DNA of 64,000 bases from Listeria monocytogenes (GCF_900187225.1 NZ_LT906436.1:930001-994000); one strand, 5' to 3'; counted from the stretch's first letter, positions 27,056 to 34,706 are shown. Notes: generated from the sequence alone by a model not told the origin. A program made the numbers and translations.

Positions 27056-28030
27056 TTAGTAAGCTTCTAAACGATTTTGATAATAATTATTTTCATTACG
27101 AGCGTCAAACTTCGCCGTTAAAGCTTCCGTCATTTCCACCAAATCAGCTTCTTTTTCCCGATCAAAAAGAGGGTAGGCTGCTTGTAAGAAAATAAGACGG
27201 TCTAAACCAGCCTCGGCTTGGAGAACGATTTCCAGATTCGTATCAAGGACTTCACGCGCTTTTTCCGTTTGGTTTGTAGATACTAAATATCTAAGCAATT
27301 GGCCAAGTGGCGGAATTAAGGAAATTTGTTTTTCTACAAGCGGATAACCTTTATCAAAACATTCTTGCGCCATTTTTGCATCGCCCAAGTCTAAATAAGC
27401 AAGTGCCATATTTCCGTAGGTTAAATGAGGGACTTCAGCGCAGCGCTGTTTCCCATCAATAATTGGTTTCGCTTTTTCCTTGGCTTTTTCATAATCTTGC
27501 ACAAAACAATAATAATTTACTTGATCATTTCTTTCACAAGCAGGGCAGTCATTTAAATAATCTGCTTTTGTAGTGCTCCATTTGTTATATAGTTCTTTTG
27601 CTTTTTCCACATCACCCATCCGCATTGCTGCAAGAGTACATACTTTATAGTAAGGTCGTAGCGAATAATTTTCTTGTTCGAATTTTACTTTCATATCATT
27701 TAAAAGCCCATCAATTTGAGCTTTCGAAACTTCATCAAACGTTGGAACATGTTCGCTAATCCATTTATATTTCCAAAGAAGATCTTCTGAGTCAATATAG
27801 ACATCGTTATCTTCGTCTTCCCATTTGCTAATTAACCAACTAAAAGCTTGTAGCTGTTTTTTTGGAAAGCCGACAGTTAAACAAGTTTCAATTAGCATAT
27901 CGCGAGCCTCAATGCCACTTTCTACATCATTATGCGCATCTGCACCAGTAATGATTCGTTCTAAAACTTTAATTTTTTCAGGTGTATCTTCCATGCCCCA
28001 AACTGTTTGTGTATCATTTAAGTAATCCAT
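27056..28030 (-). CDS. TPR-like helical repeat protein, paralogue 2 (Hsp90 operon)
   Basis: A 324-residue helical-repeat protein, tandem paralogue of the gene at 26062-27024. It starts MDYLNDTQTVWGMEDTPEK and keeps only a CPAC pair where its sister has CRACETC. It begins 11 bases after the Hsp90-like gene ends and is surely co-transcribed with it. Eukaryotic Hsp90 works with TPR co-chaperones, so a functional link is tempting, but bacterial HtpG lacks the C-terminal MEEVD tail those proteins bind. I cannot name a function. Confidence 0.75.
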   Translation of the reverse strand: MDYLNDTQTVWGMEDTPEKIKVLERIITGADAHNDVESGIEARDMLIETCLTVGFPKKQLQAFSWLISKWEDEDNDVYIDSEDLLWKYKWISEHVPTFDEVSKAQIDGLLNDMKVKFEQENYSLRPYYKVCTLAAMRMGDVEKAKELYNKWSTTKADYLNDCPACERNDQVNYYCFVQDYEKAKEKAKPIIDGKQRCAEVPHLTYGNMALAYLDLGDAKMAQECFDKGYPLVEKQISLIPPLGQLLRYLVSTNQTEKAREVLDTNLEIVLQAEAGLDRLIFLQAAYPLFDREKEADLVEMTEALTAKFDARNENNYYQNRLEAY

Positions 28031-28041
28031 TATTTTGCCTC

Positions 28042-29847
28042 CTATAGCATCTCTAAGATTCGTAACATATTTTGATTCATTAATACCATTTCTTTCCGTT
28101 TAAGCGGATAATGCCCTAATAGTAAGGCTTGGATATAAAGTACATTCACAATTACGGACAATTCTTTCACTGTTTTTCCAGAAGTGAAAAGTCTTTTAAT
28201 CAGCTCGTTATCCAAATTTAAATACAAGTGAGCAAGCGGTGCAGGTTCTTGTTCTTTTTGGATGCTCTCTAAAATATCACTAAAAACAGAATTCGTTTCT
28301 TCGACAGCACGTTCTAGTTCGCGTAATTCTTGTGTTGCTGTAGAGTGGATGAAAATAATCGGTAAATCTTTCGGTTCAAAATGTTTAATTAATACATCTG
28401 TATCAAATTCAGCCATCATACTATTCATTTCTGTCAAAATAGGTTGGTAAGCTTGTTCTTCATCCCCTGTCATTGGACGTAATTTATCCGTCATTTCTTC
28501 CGGCTCGATTAAAATAAATTCAGTTCCTTCCACAAAGTAACTTAACTGCGCTAAAATTGGCGAGTCGTAGGAATAACCACCATTAATAAGTGTCATGCCG
28601 CTTGATCTCGCAATATCCTTAATTTGTCTAAAATCATCGACCGAGTAAGTGTAATAGATGACGTCATTTTTAGCGATAATATCACCTAATTTTTCTTCGC
28701 CATTTAAAGTTCGAACTGGAAGATAAGGATAAATTAATTTTAAAAATGGTGCATCTTCACTCGCAAGTGCTTTAAAACCAAGATAATGTGTAGCTAATAA
28801 TTTCATCAGCGCTTCTTCCGGAAGAGTTTCAATTCCTTTTTTTAAAGCAACGCCAAGCTCACTTGCAACACTAGTTAACCGCTCATTTTTATAAAATGCT
28901 TCACGGGAAGCAACGGGTTGAAGTTCATCCGTCCAAATCACGCATTTAGCAAAAAATGACCAATCTGGTAAAATATTATTTGCTTCACTGGTGACAAAAA
29001 TCTTATTTAGAAATACCGTATTTTTTCGGATAGCATTCATTTGAACAGCATGTGGAATCATATAAGCAATACCAAACGTTCTTCCTGACTCATTTTCAAT
29101 TAAGAAATAGTCTTGGAAATGCGTTCCAAGGATATATTCGCCGTACTGAATAATTTGTTCTCTCGAAAGTGTTGACAAGGTTTCTTTATCAGAAAACTGT
29201 TTGGTCCAACTATTAATTTCTTCCTCTAAACCATTCATTTCTACTATTATATTGCTTTCCAAAGAGGAACCATATTTTTTCAGTGTATTGATTAAATATT
29301 CGACGTCCTCACATTCAGGATGATCTTCTAAACCGGCGCGTAAACGTAAATACACTTGCGTACCTGGTTCGCGAGTGTCAGTTTCTATTTTGCGAACGGA
29401 ATAAGTACCATCCGCTTTTCCGCGCCACTCGGTTGTGCCGCCATCTTTTTGAGAGGTAGAAATCATTACAATTTCATCACTCACGATAAAACAAGAAAGT
29501 AAACCAATCCCAAAACGACCAATAAAGTCATTGGAACTTTCTCCATCAAAGTTTTTTTCGCCTTTTGATGAATTAGCAATAGTAGCTAGAAAAGCGTGAA
29601 CCTCATCTTCCGTTAAACCAATGCCGTTGTCTTCTACAATTAATGTTTTTTCATTATTATCTCCAGTTAGAGATGCATGGATTTTACCTTCTAAAGTTGA
29701 ATCAATTTTTTTCCTAGCACGAATGGCATCGGTTGCATTTTGCAGCAATTCGCGAATATAAACATCTTTTTCGTCATAAAGGTGGTTTGAGAGAATGTCA
29801 ATCATACCAGCCAAGTTCACCTGAAAGCGGTGAGAATAATTTTCCAT
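28042..29847 (-). CDS. htpG: Hsp90 family chaperone (HtpG-like)
   Basis: A 601-residue protein with the GHKL ATPase domain at the N-terminus: ELLQNATDAIRARK (Glu and Asn of the ATP site), VEDNGIGLTEDEV and IGRFGIGLLSCFIVSD. Middle and C-terminal domains follow, with the catalytic-loop arginine region ASREAFYKNERL near residue 313. The motifs differ from classical HtpG (ELISNASDA there, ELLQNATDA here) and the protein is about 25 residues shorter, so it belongs to a divergent Hsp90 branch. It is first in an operon with two TPR-like genes and transcribed away from fri. The start has a strong GGAGG site. Confidence 0.88.
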   Translation of the reverse strand: MENYSHRFQVNLAGMIDILSNHLYDEKDVYIRELLQNATDAIRARKKIDSTLEGKIHASLTGDNNEKTLIVEDNGIGLTEDEVHAFLATIANSSKGEKNFDGESSNDFIGRFGIGLLSCFIVSDEIVMISTSQKDGGTTEWRGKADGTYSVRKIETDTREPGTQVYLRLRAGLEDHPECEDVEYLINTLKKYGSSLESNIIVEMNGLEEEINSWTKQFSDKETLSTLSREQIIQYGEYILGTHFQDYFLIENESGRTFGIAYMIPHAVQMNAIRKNTVFLNKIFVTSEANNILPDWSFFAKCVIWTDELQPVASREAFYKNERLTSVASELGVALKKGIETLPEEALMKLLATHYLGFKALASEDAPFLKLIYPYLPVRTLNGEEKLGDIIAKNDVIYYTYSVDDFRQIKDIARSSGMTLINGGYSYDSPILAQLSYFVEGTEFILIEPEEMTDKLRPMTGDEEQAYQPILTEMNSMMAEFDTDVLIKHFEPKDLPIIFIHSTATQELRELERAVEETNSVFSDILESIQKEQEPAPLAHLYLNLDNELIKRLFTSGKTVKELSVIVNVLYIQALLLGHYPLKRKEMVLMNQNMLRILEML

Positions 29848-29883
29848 AGCTTGGGCCCTCCTAGTTGTCTAAAACTCTTTTTT

Positions 29884-29912
29884 ATTCTATCATAAAAGAG
29901 AAGATAAATAAT
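29884..29912 (-). promoter_or_regulatory. Weak candidate promoter of the Hsp90 operon
   Basis: On the minus strand TAGAAT (29889-29884) is preceded 17 bases upstream by TTATTT, a poor -35. No CIRCE or CtsR-type heat-shock operator is seen nearby. Confidence 0.4.
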
Positions 29913-29930
29913 GAGAAAATGGTTATAGAT

Positions 29931-29956
29931 GTTTAAGAAATTTTATCAGTGGTAAA
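29931..29956 (+). promoter_or_regulatory. Candidate sigma-B promoter upstream of fri
   Basis: GTTTAA (29931-29936) is followed after 13-14 bases by TGGTAA/GGTAAA (29950-29956), a near match to the sigma-B consensus. L. monocytogenes fri is known to have a sigma-B-dependent transcript; assigning it to this site is tentative. Confidence 0.4.
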
Positions 29957-29969
29957 TACTTTGTGATGG

Positions 29970-29996
29970 TTTCCACACTGGACATTGATGTGGAAA
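29970..29996. repeat. Perfect 8-bp dyad overlapping the fri -35 element
   Basis: TTTCCACA (29970-29977) pairs with TGTGGAAA (29989-29996) across 11 bases. The right arm overlaps the -35 hexamer at 29985-29990. It looks like a protein-binding site rather than a terminator. Confidence 0.6.
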
Positions 29997-30032
29997 TAGA
30001 TTATACTTATTATTAAGTGATAATCATTATAA
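29985..30032 (+). promoter_or_regulatory. Sigma-A promoter of fri with a PerR/Fur-type box at the start site
   Basis: TTGATG (29985-29990) and TATTAT (30008-30013) are 17 bases apart. TGATAATCATTATAA (30018-30032) matches the PerR consensus TTATAATNATTATAA at all but one fixed base and also resembles a Fur box. Its place at +1 predicts repression, relieved by peroxide or low iron. Confidence 0.85.
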
Positions 30033-30050
30033 AATAGGAGGAAGATAATT

Positions 30051-30521
30051 ATGAAAACAATCAACTCAGTAGACACAAAGGAATTTTTGAATCACCAAGT
30101 AGCGAATTTAAACGTATTCACAGTAAAAATTCATCAAATTCATTGGTATATGAGAGGCCACAACTTCTTCACTTTACATGAAAAAATGGATGATTTATAT
30201 AGCGAATTCGGCGAACAAATGGATGAAGTAGCAGAACGTTTACTAGCAATCGGCGGAAGCCCATTCTCGACTTTAAAAGAGTTTTTAGAAAATGCCAGCG
30301 TAGAAGAAGCGCCTTATACAAAACCAAAAACAATGGATCAATTAATGGAAGACTTAGTTGGAACATTAGAATTACTTAGAGACGAATATCAACAAGGTAT
30401 TGAGCTTACTGACAAAGAAGGCGACAATGTAACAAACGATATGCTAATTGCTTTCAAAGCAAGCATTGACAAACATATCTGGATGTTCAAAGCATTCTTA
30501 GGAAAAGCTCCATTAGAATAG
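30051..30521 (+). CDS. fri: Ferritin-like DNA-starvation protein (Dps family)
   Basis: A 156-residue Dps-type mini-ferritin that forms a 12-subunit shell, oxidises ferrous iron with peroxide and stores it. Ferroxidase ligands lie in HQIHWYMRGHNFFTLHEKMDDLYSE shared across two subunits: the His of HWY, His of LHEKMDD and the Asp and Glu that follow (about residues 31-62). Length and motifs match L. monocytogenes Fri (lmo0943). It is a monocistronic unit with a PerR-type box and a strong ribosome site (GGAGGAA). Confidence 0.95.
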   Translation: MKTINSVDTKEFLNHQVANLNVFTVKIHQIHWYMRGHNFFTLHEKMDDLYSEFGEQMDEVAERLLAIGGSPFSTLKEFLENASVEEAPYTKPKTMDQLMEDLVGTLELLRDEYQQGIELTDKEGDNVTNDMLIAFKASIDKHIWMFKAFLGKAPLE

Positions 30522-30530
30522 AGAGTAATA

Positions 30531-30568
30531 AAAACTGTGCGGGATTAATCGTCTCGTACAGTTTTTTT
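30531..30568 (+). terminator. Rho-independent terminator after fri
   Basis: AAAACTGTGCGGGA pairs with TCTCGTACAGTTTT, with G-U pairs, ending in seven T. Confidence 0.85.
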
Positions 30569-30626
30569 GTCTCTAACTGTTATAGTACAATATTCTTATT
30601 TTTTAGTTGTTTTAACACAATGTGGT

Positions 30627-30655
30627 TTGAAGTTTCTTTGAAAGAGGTATATTAT
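30627..30655 (+). promoter_or_regulatory. Sigma-A promoter of the HesB-like gene
   Basis: TTGAAG (30627-30632) and TATTAT (30650-30655) are 17 bases apart. The 90-base leader holds a hairpin AGCAGA/TCTGCT (30669-30702) of unknown role. Confidence 0.75.
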
Positions 30656-30753
30656 CCTCATAACAAAAAGCAGAAAAAGTGAAATTCACCAAGAAATCTG
30701 CTATTCTTGAATAACAATCATTACGAAAAAATTGGAAACGAGGAGTGAAAAGT

Positions 30754-31056
30754 ATGAATATCGAGGTAACGGACCAAGCAAATAAATGGTTTCATGATGA
30801 GTTTGATGTAGCTAATGGTAATGGAATTCGACTTTTTGCGAAATACGGTGGTTCTAACAGTTCCTTGCATCCTGGTTTCTCTATCGGTTTAACTGCCGAA
30901 AAACCGCAAGAAGCAGCTGTAGCTGAGAAGAAAGAAGACTTAATTTTCTTCATTGAAGATCATGATTATTGGTATTTCAAAGACCACGACTGGAAAATCG
31001 ACTATGAACCAAAAACGGAAGAAGTACTCTTTTCCTTTAAAGAAAAAGTGAAATGA
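30754..31056 (+). CDS. HesB/YneR-family protein lacking the Fe-S cysteines
   Basis: A 100-residue cytoplasmic protein of the IscA/HesB fold, YneR branch. True A-type iron-sulfur carriers have three conserved cysteines; this protein has no cysteine at all, so it cannot bind a cluster in the usual way. A GTG at 30745 is in frame, but GAGGAG at 30740-30745 is 8 bases before the ATG at 30754. In Listeria the homologue (lmo0944) follows fri and has been linked to beta-lactam tolerance. Its molecular role is unknown. Confidence 0.8.
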   Translation: MNIEVTDQANKWFHDEFDVANGNGIRLFAKYGGSNSSLHPGFSIGLTAEKPQEAAVAEKKEDLIFFIEDHDYWYFKDHDWKIDYEPKTEEVLFSFKEKVK

Positions 31057-31070
31057 ATCCAACATAAATG

Positions 31071-31110
31071 ACCGCGTGTAATCAATTTGATTCCAGGCGG
31101 TTTTTGTTTT
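31071..31110 (+). terminator. Rho-independent terminator after the HesB-like gene
   Basis: ACCGC pairs with GCGGT with AATC/GATT pairing inside, then TTTTTGTTTT. Confidence 0.8.
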
Positions 31111-31116
31111 AAAAAC

Positions 31117-31145
31117 TTTACTGTTTCGCCTTCCTTTGCTATTCT
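31117..31145 (+). promoter_or_regulatory. Promoter of the MBL-HhH lipoprotein operon
   Basis: TTTACT (31117-31122) and TATTCT (31140-31145) are 17 bases apart, with an added TGC just before the -10. Confidence 0.65.
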
Positions 31146-31168
31146 ACTAAGAGAGCAGGAGGAGAAAG

Positions 31169-32299
31169 ATGACAAAGAAATTAGTAATCTGTATAAGTTT
31201 AATCGCGATATTTTTAAGCGGTTGTAGTTTTTCCGAACCATCAACGAGTAAATCGAACATTACCGAAAAAACATTGAATGGTGCAAGTTTTACATTTTTT
31301 GATGTTGGACAAGGTGATAGCACACTTATCCAAGCAGAAGATGGTACAACTATTTTGATTGATACTGGTCGCCAAGATGATGACCGTATTTTAACCTATT
31401 TAAAAGAATCGAATATAAAGAAAATAGATTTGCTGCTACTGACACACCCGCACGCAGACCATATCGGTAATGCTGATAAAGTAATCGCTACATACAAACC
31501 AAAAGAAATTTGGATGGATGGTTTAACTTTTTCTAGTAGTATTTACGAGAAAGTAATTGACGCGGCATTAGCTTCAGATGCCAAATACAAAGAACCGAGA
31601 CGCGGCGAAAAAGCGACTTTTGGTCCATTTAATCTAGAGGTTTTAAGCCCTGATAAACTGGAAAATGACGCAAATAATGATTCTATCGCTGTAAAAATCA
31701 CCTATAAAGATATTTCCGCTATTTTTACAGGTGACGCAGAAAAAGGTCGAGAAAGAGAAATGGTAGATAGCGGTGCCAATTTAGAAGCGGATATTTTAGA
31801 TTTAGGGCACCACGGATCGTCCACATCCAACCAGCCATTTTTCCTAGATAAAGTAAAACCGCAAGTGGCTGTTTACTCTGCTGAAATGGCTAATAGTTAC
31901 GGACATCCTCATGTGGAAGTGCTGGAGTGGCTAAAAGAGCGCGATATAAAAACATATGGAACAGATGTGAATGGTACGGTTATTATCGAAACCGATGGCG
32001 AAAAAATCCATGTGCAAACCGAAAAATCAGGGACACCAAAACCAGGTAGCAGCTATAATAAAGAAAATAGCACACAAAAAACAGAAGATGCAACATCCGA
32101 AGAATTACCAGAAAGCATTAATTTAAATACAGCATCTAGCGAAGATTTACAATTATTACCACTAATTGGGCCAGCGCTTGCAGAAAAAATCATTGCGGAG
32201 CGACCATATCAGTCCATAGATGACTTGAAAAAAATTAACGGCATTGGCGATGGCATTGTGCGCCAAATAAAAGAACAAGGCATTGCCGTAACAAAGTAG
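31169..32299 (+). CDS. Lipoprotein with ComEC-type metallo-beta-lactamase domain and ComEA-type helix-hairpin-helix domain
   Basis: A 376-residue exported protein. Residues 1-19 form a lipoprotein signal ending in LSGC. Residues 38-280 are a metallo-beta-lactamase domain of the ComEC C-terminal type, with THPHADHIG as the metal motif, DAEKGRE and LGHHGSSTSNQ. After a linker, residues 315-372 form a ComEA-like DNA-binding helix-hairpin-helix unit (INLNTASSEDL, LIGPALAEKII, INGIGDGIV). The two modules suggest a surface-anchored nuclease or phosphodiesterase acting on DNA, separate from the membrane channel part of ComEC. Substrate is an inference. It shares an operon with the DUF3006 gene. Confidence 0.85.
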   Translation: MTKKLVICISLIAIFLSGCSFSEPSTSKSNITEKTLNGASFTFFDVGQGDSTLIQAEDGTTILIDTGRQDDDRILTYLKESNIKKIDLLLLTHPHADHIGNADKVIATYKPKEIWMDGLTFSSSIYEKVIDAALASDAKYKEPRRGEKATFGPFNLEVLSPDKLENDANNDSIAVKITYKDISAIFTGDAEKGREREMVDSGANLEADILDLGHHGSSTSNQPFFLDKVKPQVAVYSAEMANSYGHPHVEVLEWLKERDIKTYGTDVNGTVIIETDGEKIHVQTEKSGTPKPGSSYNKENSTQKTEDATSEELPESINLNTASSEDLQLLPLIGPALAEKIIAERPYQSIDDLKKINGIGDGIVRQIKEQGIAVTK

Positions 32300-32308
32300 G
32301 TGATTAGG

Positions 32309-32536
32309 ATGAAAAAAGCAATTTTAGATCGGATAGAAGATGGCAAAGCAGTTTTTCTATTAGAACCAGACCAAACAGAATGGCAAATTGACAAAGAAAA
32401 GCTTGATTCATCCATAAAAGAAGGGGATGTCGTCACTATTTCAGAAACTAATGAAATAATGAAACATCCCCAAGAAACGGAAGAAATGAAAAATAGAATT
32501 GCAGAAAAGCTAGAAAGATTAAGAGGGAGAAACTGA
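32309..32536 (+). CDS. DUF3006 domain protein
   Basis: A 75-residue acidic protein of the DUF3006 family: DRIEDGKAVFLLEPDQTEW followed by a small beta-barrel (KEGDVVTISE). DUF3006 genes often sit beside MBL-ComEC-like genes, as here, but the function is unknown. A GTG at 32300 would add three residues; AGGTGA places the ATG at 32309 better. The last codons contain GAGGGAG (32522-32528), complementary to the CTCCC motifs of the sRNA just downstream. In L. monocytogenes the mRNA of lmo0946 has been described as a sponge for the LhrC family. Confidence 0.8.
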   Translation: MKKAILDRIEDGKAVFLLEPDQTEWQIDKEKLDSSIKEGDVVTISETNEIMKHPQETEEMKNRIAEKLERLRGRN

Positions 32537-32611
32537 GAAAAACTTTTTTAAACTCTCATGAAATTATCATCTTTCTTTCAGCACATTCTTTTTTAGAAAA
32601 GTTATTATATG

Positions 32612-32617
32612 TATAAG
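32612..32617 (+). promoter_or_regulatory. Likely -10 element of the LhrC-type sRNA
   Basis: TATAAG lies 6-8 bases before the predicted RNA start. The region 17 bases upstream is only T-rich, with no -35 hexamer, which fits dependence on an activator. LisR is the known activator of lhrC genes. Confidence 0.55.
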
Positions 32618-32622
32618 CTAAC

Positions 32623-32723
32623 AACAAGCAAAACATTTTCATTTCTTTCCCTTTTTAGAATGAAAATCCCAAACTCCCTTTTAGCTAGTGCGGTTTACTC
32701 CCTTTTTCCGCACTAGTTTTTTT
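32623..32723 (+). ncRNA. lhrC5: LhrC-family small RNA (probably LhrC5)
   Basis: A CU-rich RNA of about 100 bases with the LhrC layout. A first hairpin (ATTTTCATT with AATGAAAAT, 32635-32667) has TTTCCC in its loop. A single-stranded part holds ATCCC and CTCCC (32666-32679). A terminator (CTAGTGCGG at 32685-32693 with CCGCACTAG at 32708-32716, then seven T) has ACTCCC in its loop. LhrC RNAs bind purine-rich targets such as oppA, lapB and tcsA mRNAs through TCCC motifs. The fifth copy is known between lmo0946 and lmo0947, exactly this position. Confidence 0.87.
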
Positions 32724-32734
32724 ATGCGCAAAAA

Positions 32735-33952
32735 TCACTTTTTCTGAGAGAAGAGAAATTTATTGCGTCCAGCATCTAGGCCGCAGTATAGCATAATTAG
32801 AGTGATACCAACTAAAACATATAAGGTTGGTTGCCAGCTACCAAGCGCATCATGTAGGGTACCAAATAATATCGGACCGGAAGCAGCGAACAAGTACCCG
32901 ATAGATTGCGCCATTCCAGATAGATCTGCTGATTCGGTAGCGCTTGTTGTTCGCAAATTAAAGAACATCATCGACAAACTAAATGACATCCCCGAGCCAA
33001 TTCCATAGATAATGATAGCGATGGATAAAATAAGTATGCTACCAGAAGCAAACATAATGCCAAAAATCCCAATCAAAAAGAATAAAATAGAAATCCCAAC
33101 CAGTACTTGCTGATTTTTCATTCGTCCAGCGATAATAGGAATAATAAACGTAATCGGCATTACAGCAAACTGCATCAAGGAAAGCATTAAACCAATCGAT
33201 GTACTAGATAATCCTTGATCTGCTAAAATATTTGGTAACCAAGCAATCGAAATATAAAATATTGCTGACTGGGAACCCATAAATAAAGAAATTTTCCATG
33301 CGAGCGGAGATTTCCAAACCGAAGTTGTAACCAAGTGAGTTGCAATTTTTTCCGTCGAGCGTTGATTATATTTTAGTTGTGGAATCCAAATGACTAGAGC
33401 AACGACACCAAGAATCGCCCAGAAAACCATACTTCCATGCCAACTAAAGCGGTTGTTCATAGCAATTGGAACCGTTAGCCCAGCTGCAAGCGCCGCACAT
33501 AAATTCATCGAAATGGAATAAACCCCGGTCATTAGCCCCAATTTAAATGGAAATTCTTTTTTTATCAAACTTGGTAAAATAACATTTCCGACAGCAATAG
33601 CAAGACCAATCATAAACGTTCCAGCAAACAAATTAAATTCGCCGCCGAACGGTCGTAGTAAGCTACCAACTACAAGCGTTAACAGTGCTACAAATATTAA
33701 TACTTCTATACCAAGCGCACGACTTAGCTTAGAAACAAATGGTGACAGACCTGCAAATGCAAGTAATGGAATCGTTGTAAGTAACCCAGCCATCGTATTA
33801 GTTAAGTGTAAATCTGACTGGATCATTCCAAGTAACGGACCAACAGATGTAATCGGTGTCCGTAAGTTCGCTGCAATCAAAATAATGCCTAAAACTAGCA
33901 TCACCTTACTCGAACGTGTAAGGATTTTTTTATTGGTTAAATCTGAATTCAT
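32735..33952 (-). CDS. MFS transporter (CynX/NimT family)
   Basis: A 405-residue permease with 12 hydrophobic segments, of the cyanate/2-nitroimidazole transporter family. The first-helix motif RTPITSVGPLLGMIQ and the segment SPFVSKLSRALG between helices 2 and 3 are typical. The substrate is unknown. Its start codon overlaps the end of the GntR gene by four bases, so the two form one operon with the regulator first. The sRNA terminator between it and the upstream-oriented gene acts only in the plus direction. Confidence 0.85.
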   Translation of the reverse strand: MNSDLTNKKILTRSSKVMLVLGIILIAANLRTPITSVGPLLGMIQSDLHLTNTMAGLLTTIPLLAFAGLSPFVSKLSRALGIEVLIFVALLTLVVGSLLRPFGGEFNLFAGTFMIGLAIAVGNVILPSLIKKEFPFKLGLMTGVYSISMNLCAALAAGLTVPIAMNNRFSWHGSMVFWAILGVVALVIWIPQLKYNQRSTEKIATHLVTTSVWKSPLAWKISLFMGSQSAIFYISIAWLPNILADQGLSSTSIGLMLSLMQFAVMPITFIIPIIAGRMKNQQVLVGISILFFLIGIFGIMFASGSILILSIAIIIYGIGSGMSFSLSMMFFNLRTTSATESADLSGMAQSIGYLFAASGPILFGTLHDALGSWQPTLYVLVGITLIMLYCGLDAGRNKFLFSQKK

Positions 33953-34638
33953 TTCTTTTCTCCATTCTTAGCAGCAATTCGTTTGAAAAGTGTAATATAC
34001 TCTGTTACTTCATGAGCTGCTTGTTCTTTATTTCGTTTTTCAATCGCTTTGACAAGCGCAGCATGCCCATTATGCTGATTAGCTTCTGGACTCATTTCGG
34101 TTGTACTCGTGATTGAAAACTGTATTTCTTCTAAAATATTGACATACATATCTAACAACAAATCGTTATGTGCTGCCTTTACAATTGTTAAATGAAGGGC
34201 AGAATCAGCTTTCACAAAAGCGCCTACATCATTTTTTTCAGTCGCTAGTTGGCATTGTTGTCTATATTTTTCTAGTGTTTCTACATCTTCTTCCGTACGT
34301 CGGTCGCAGGCCAGAATAACCGCTTCTCTGTCAAGTGCATGCCGAATTTCCAAGATTTCTTGAACCGTGGATTCGCGGACACGCTTCTGCATGATAGCAT
34401 TTAGTTCACTATTGTTACGAACAAAAGTCCCGTCACCTTGTTTGGTTTCCAGTAAACCGATATGAGCTAGGGCGCGAATAGCTTCACGTAACGTATTACG
34501 ACTAATGCCAAATTCAGCCATTAAATCCGCTTCTTTTGGAATACGCTCACCAATTTTCCACGTACCATTAGTAATTTCTGCTTTTATTTGATCATAAACT
34601 TGCTCTGCAAGCGATTTTCGTTCAATTTTTTCTACCAT
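33949..34638 (-). CDS. GntR family regulator (FadR subfamily)
   Basis: A 229-residue regulator: winged helix at about residues 10-75 (LAEQVYDQIKAEI, then AEFGISRNTLREAIRAL) and an all-helical FCD ligand domain at about 95-220. GTG at 34647 would extend it, but GGAG lies 8 bases before the ATG at 34638. It is first in the operon with the MFS gene and probably controls it in response to an organic acid or amino acid type ligand, as is usual in this subfamily. Confidence 0.87.
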   Translation of the reverse strand: MVEKIERKSLAEQVYDQIKAEITNGTWKIGERIPKEADLMAEFGISRNTLREAIRALAHIGLLETKQGDGTFVRNNSELNAIMQKRVRESTVQEILEIRHALDREAVILACDRRTEEDVETLEKYRQQCQLATEKNDVGAFVKADSALHLTIVKAAHNDLLLDMYVNILEEIQFSITSTTEMSPEANQHNGHAALVKAIEKRNKEQAAHEVTEYITLFKRIAAKNGEKK

Positions 34639-34677
34639 ACTATTCACTCCATTTCTAAAGGTAGGATGATTGGTTCT

Positions 34678-34706
34678 ATTTTACAGAAGAATTCTTTTTT
34701 TGTAAA
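34678..34706 (-). promoter_or_regulatory. Promoter of the GntR-MFS operon with a spacer palindrome
   Basis: On the minus strand TTTACA (34706-34701) and TAAAAT (34683-34678) are 17 bases apart. Within the spacer lies the palindrome AAGAATTCTT (34687-34696), a possible autoregulatory operator. Confidence 0.75.

Noticed and set aside
30005-30035. fri operator as a pure Fur box
   Set aside because: The site fits the PerR 7-1-7 consensus better (14 of 15 positions counting the N); Fur may bind but PerR is the better call.
32700-32735. LhrC terminator acting as terminator for the convergent MFS gene
   Set aside because: On the minus strand the stem is followed by TAAAAGGG rather than a T tract, so it is likely one-directional.
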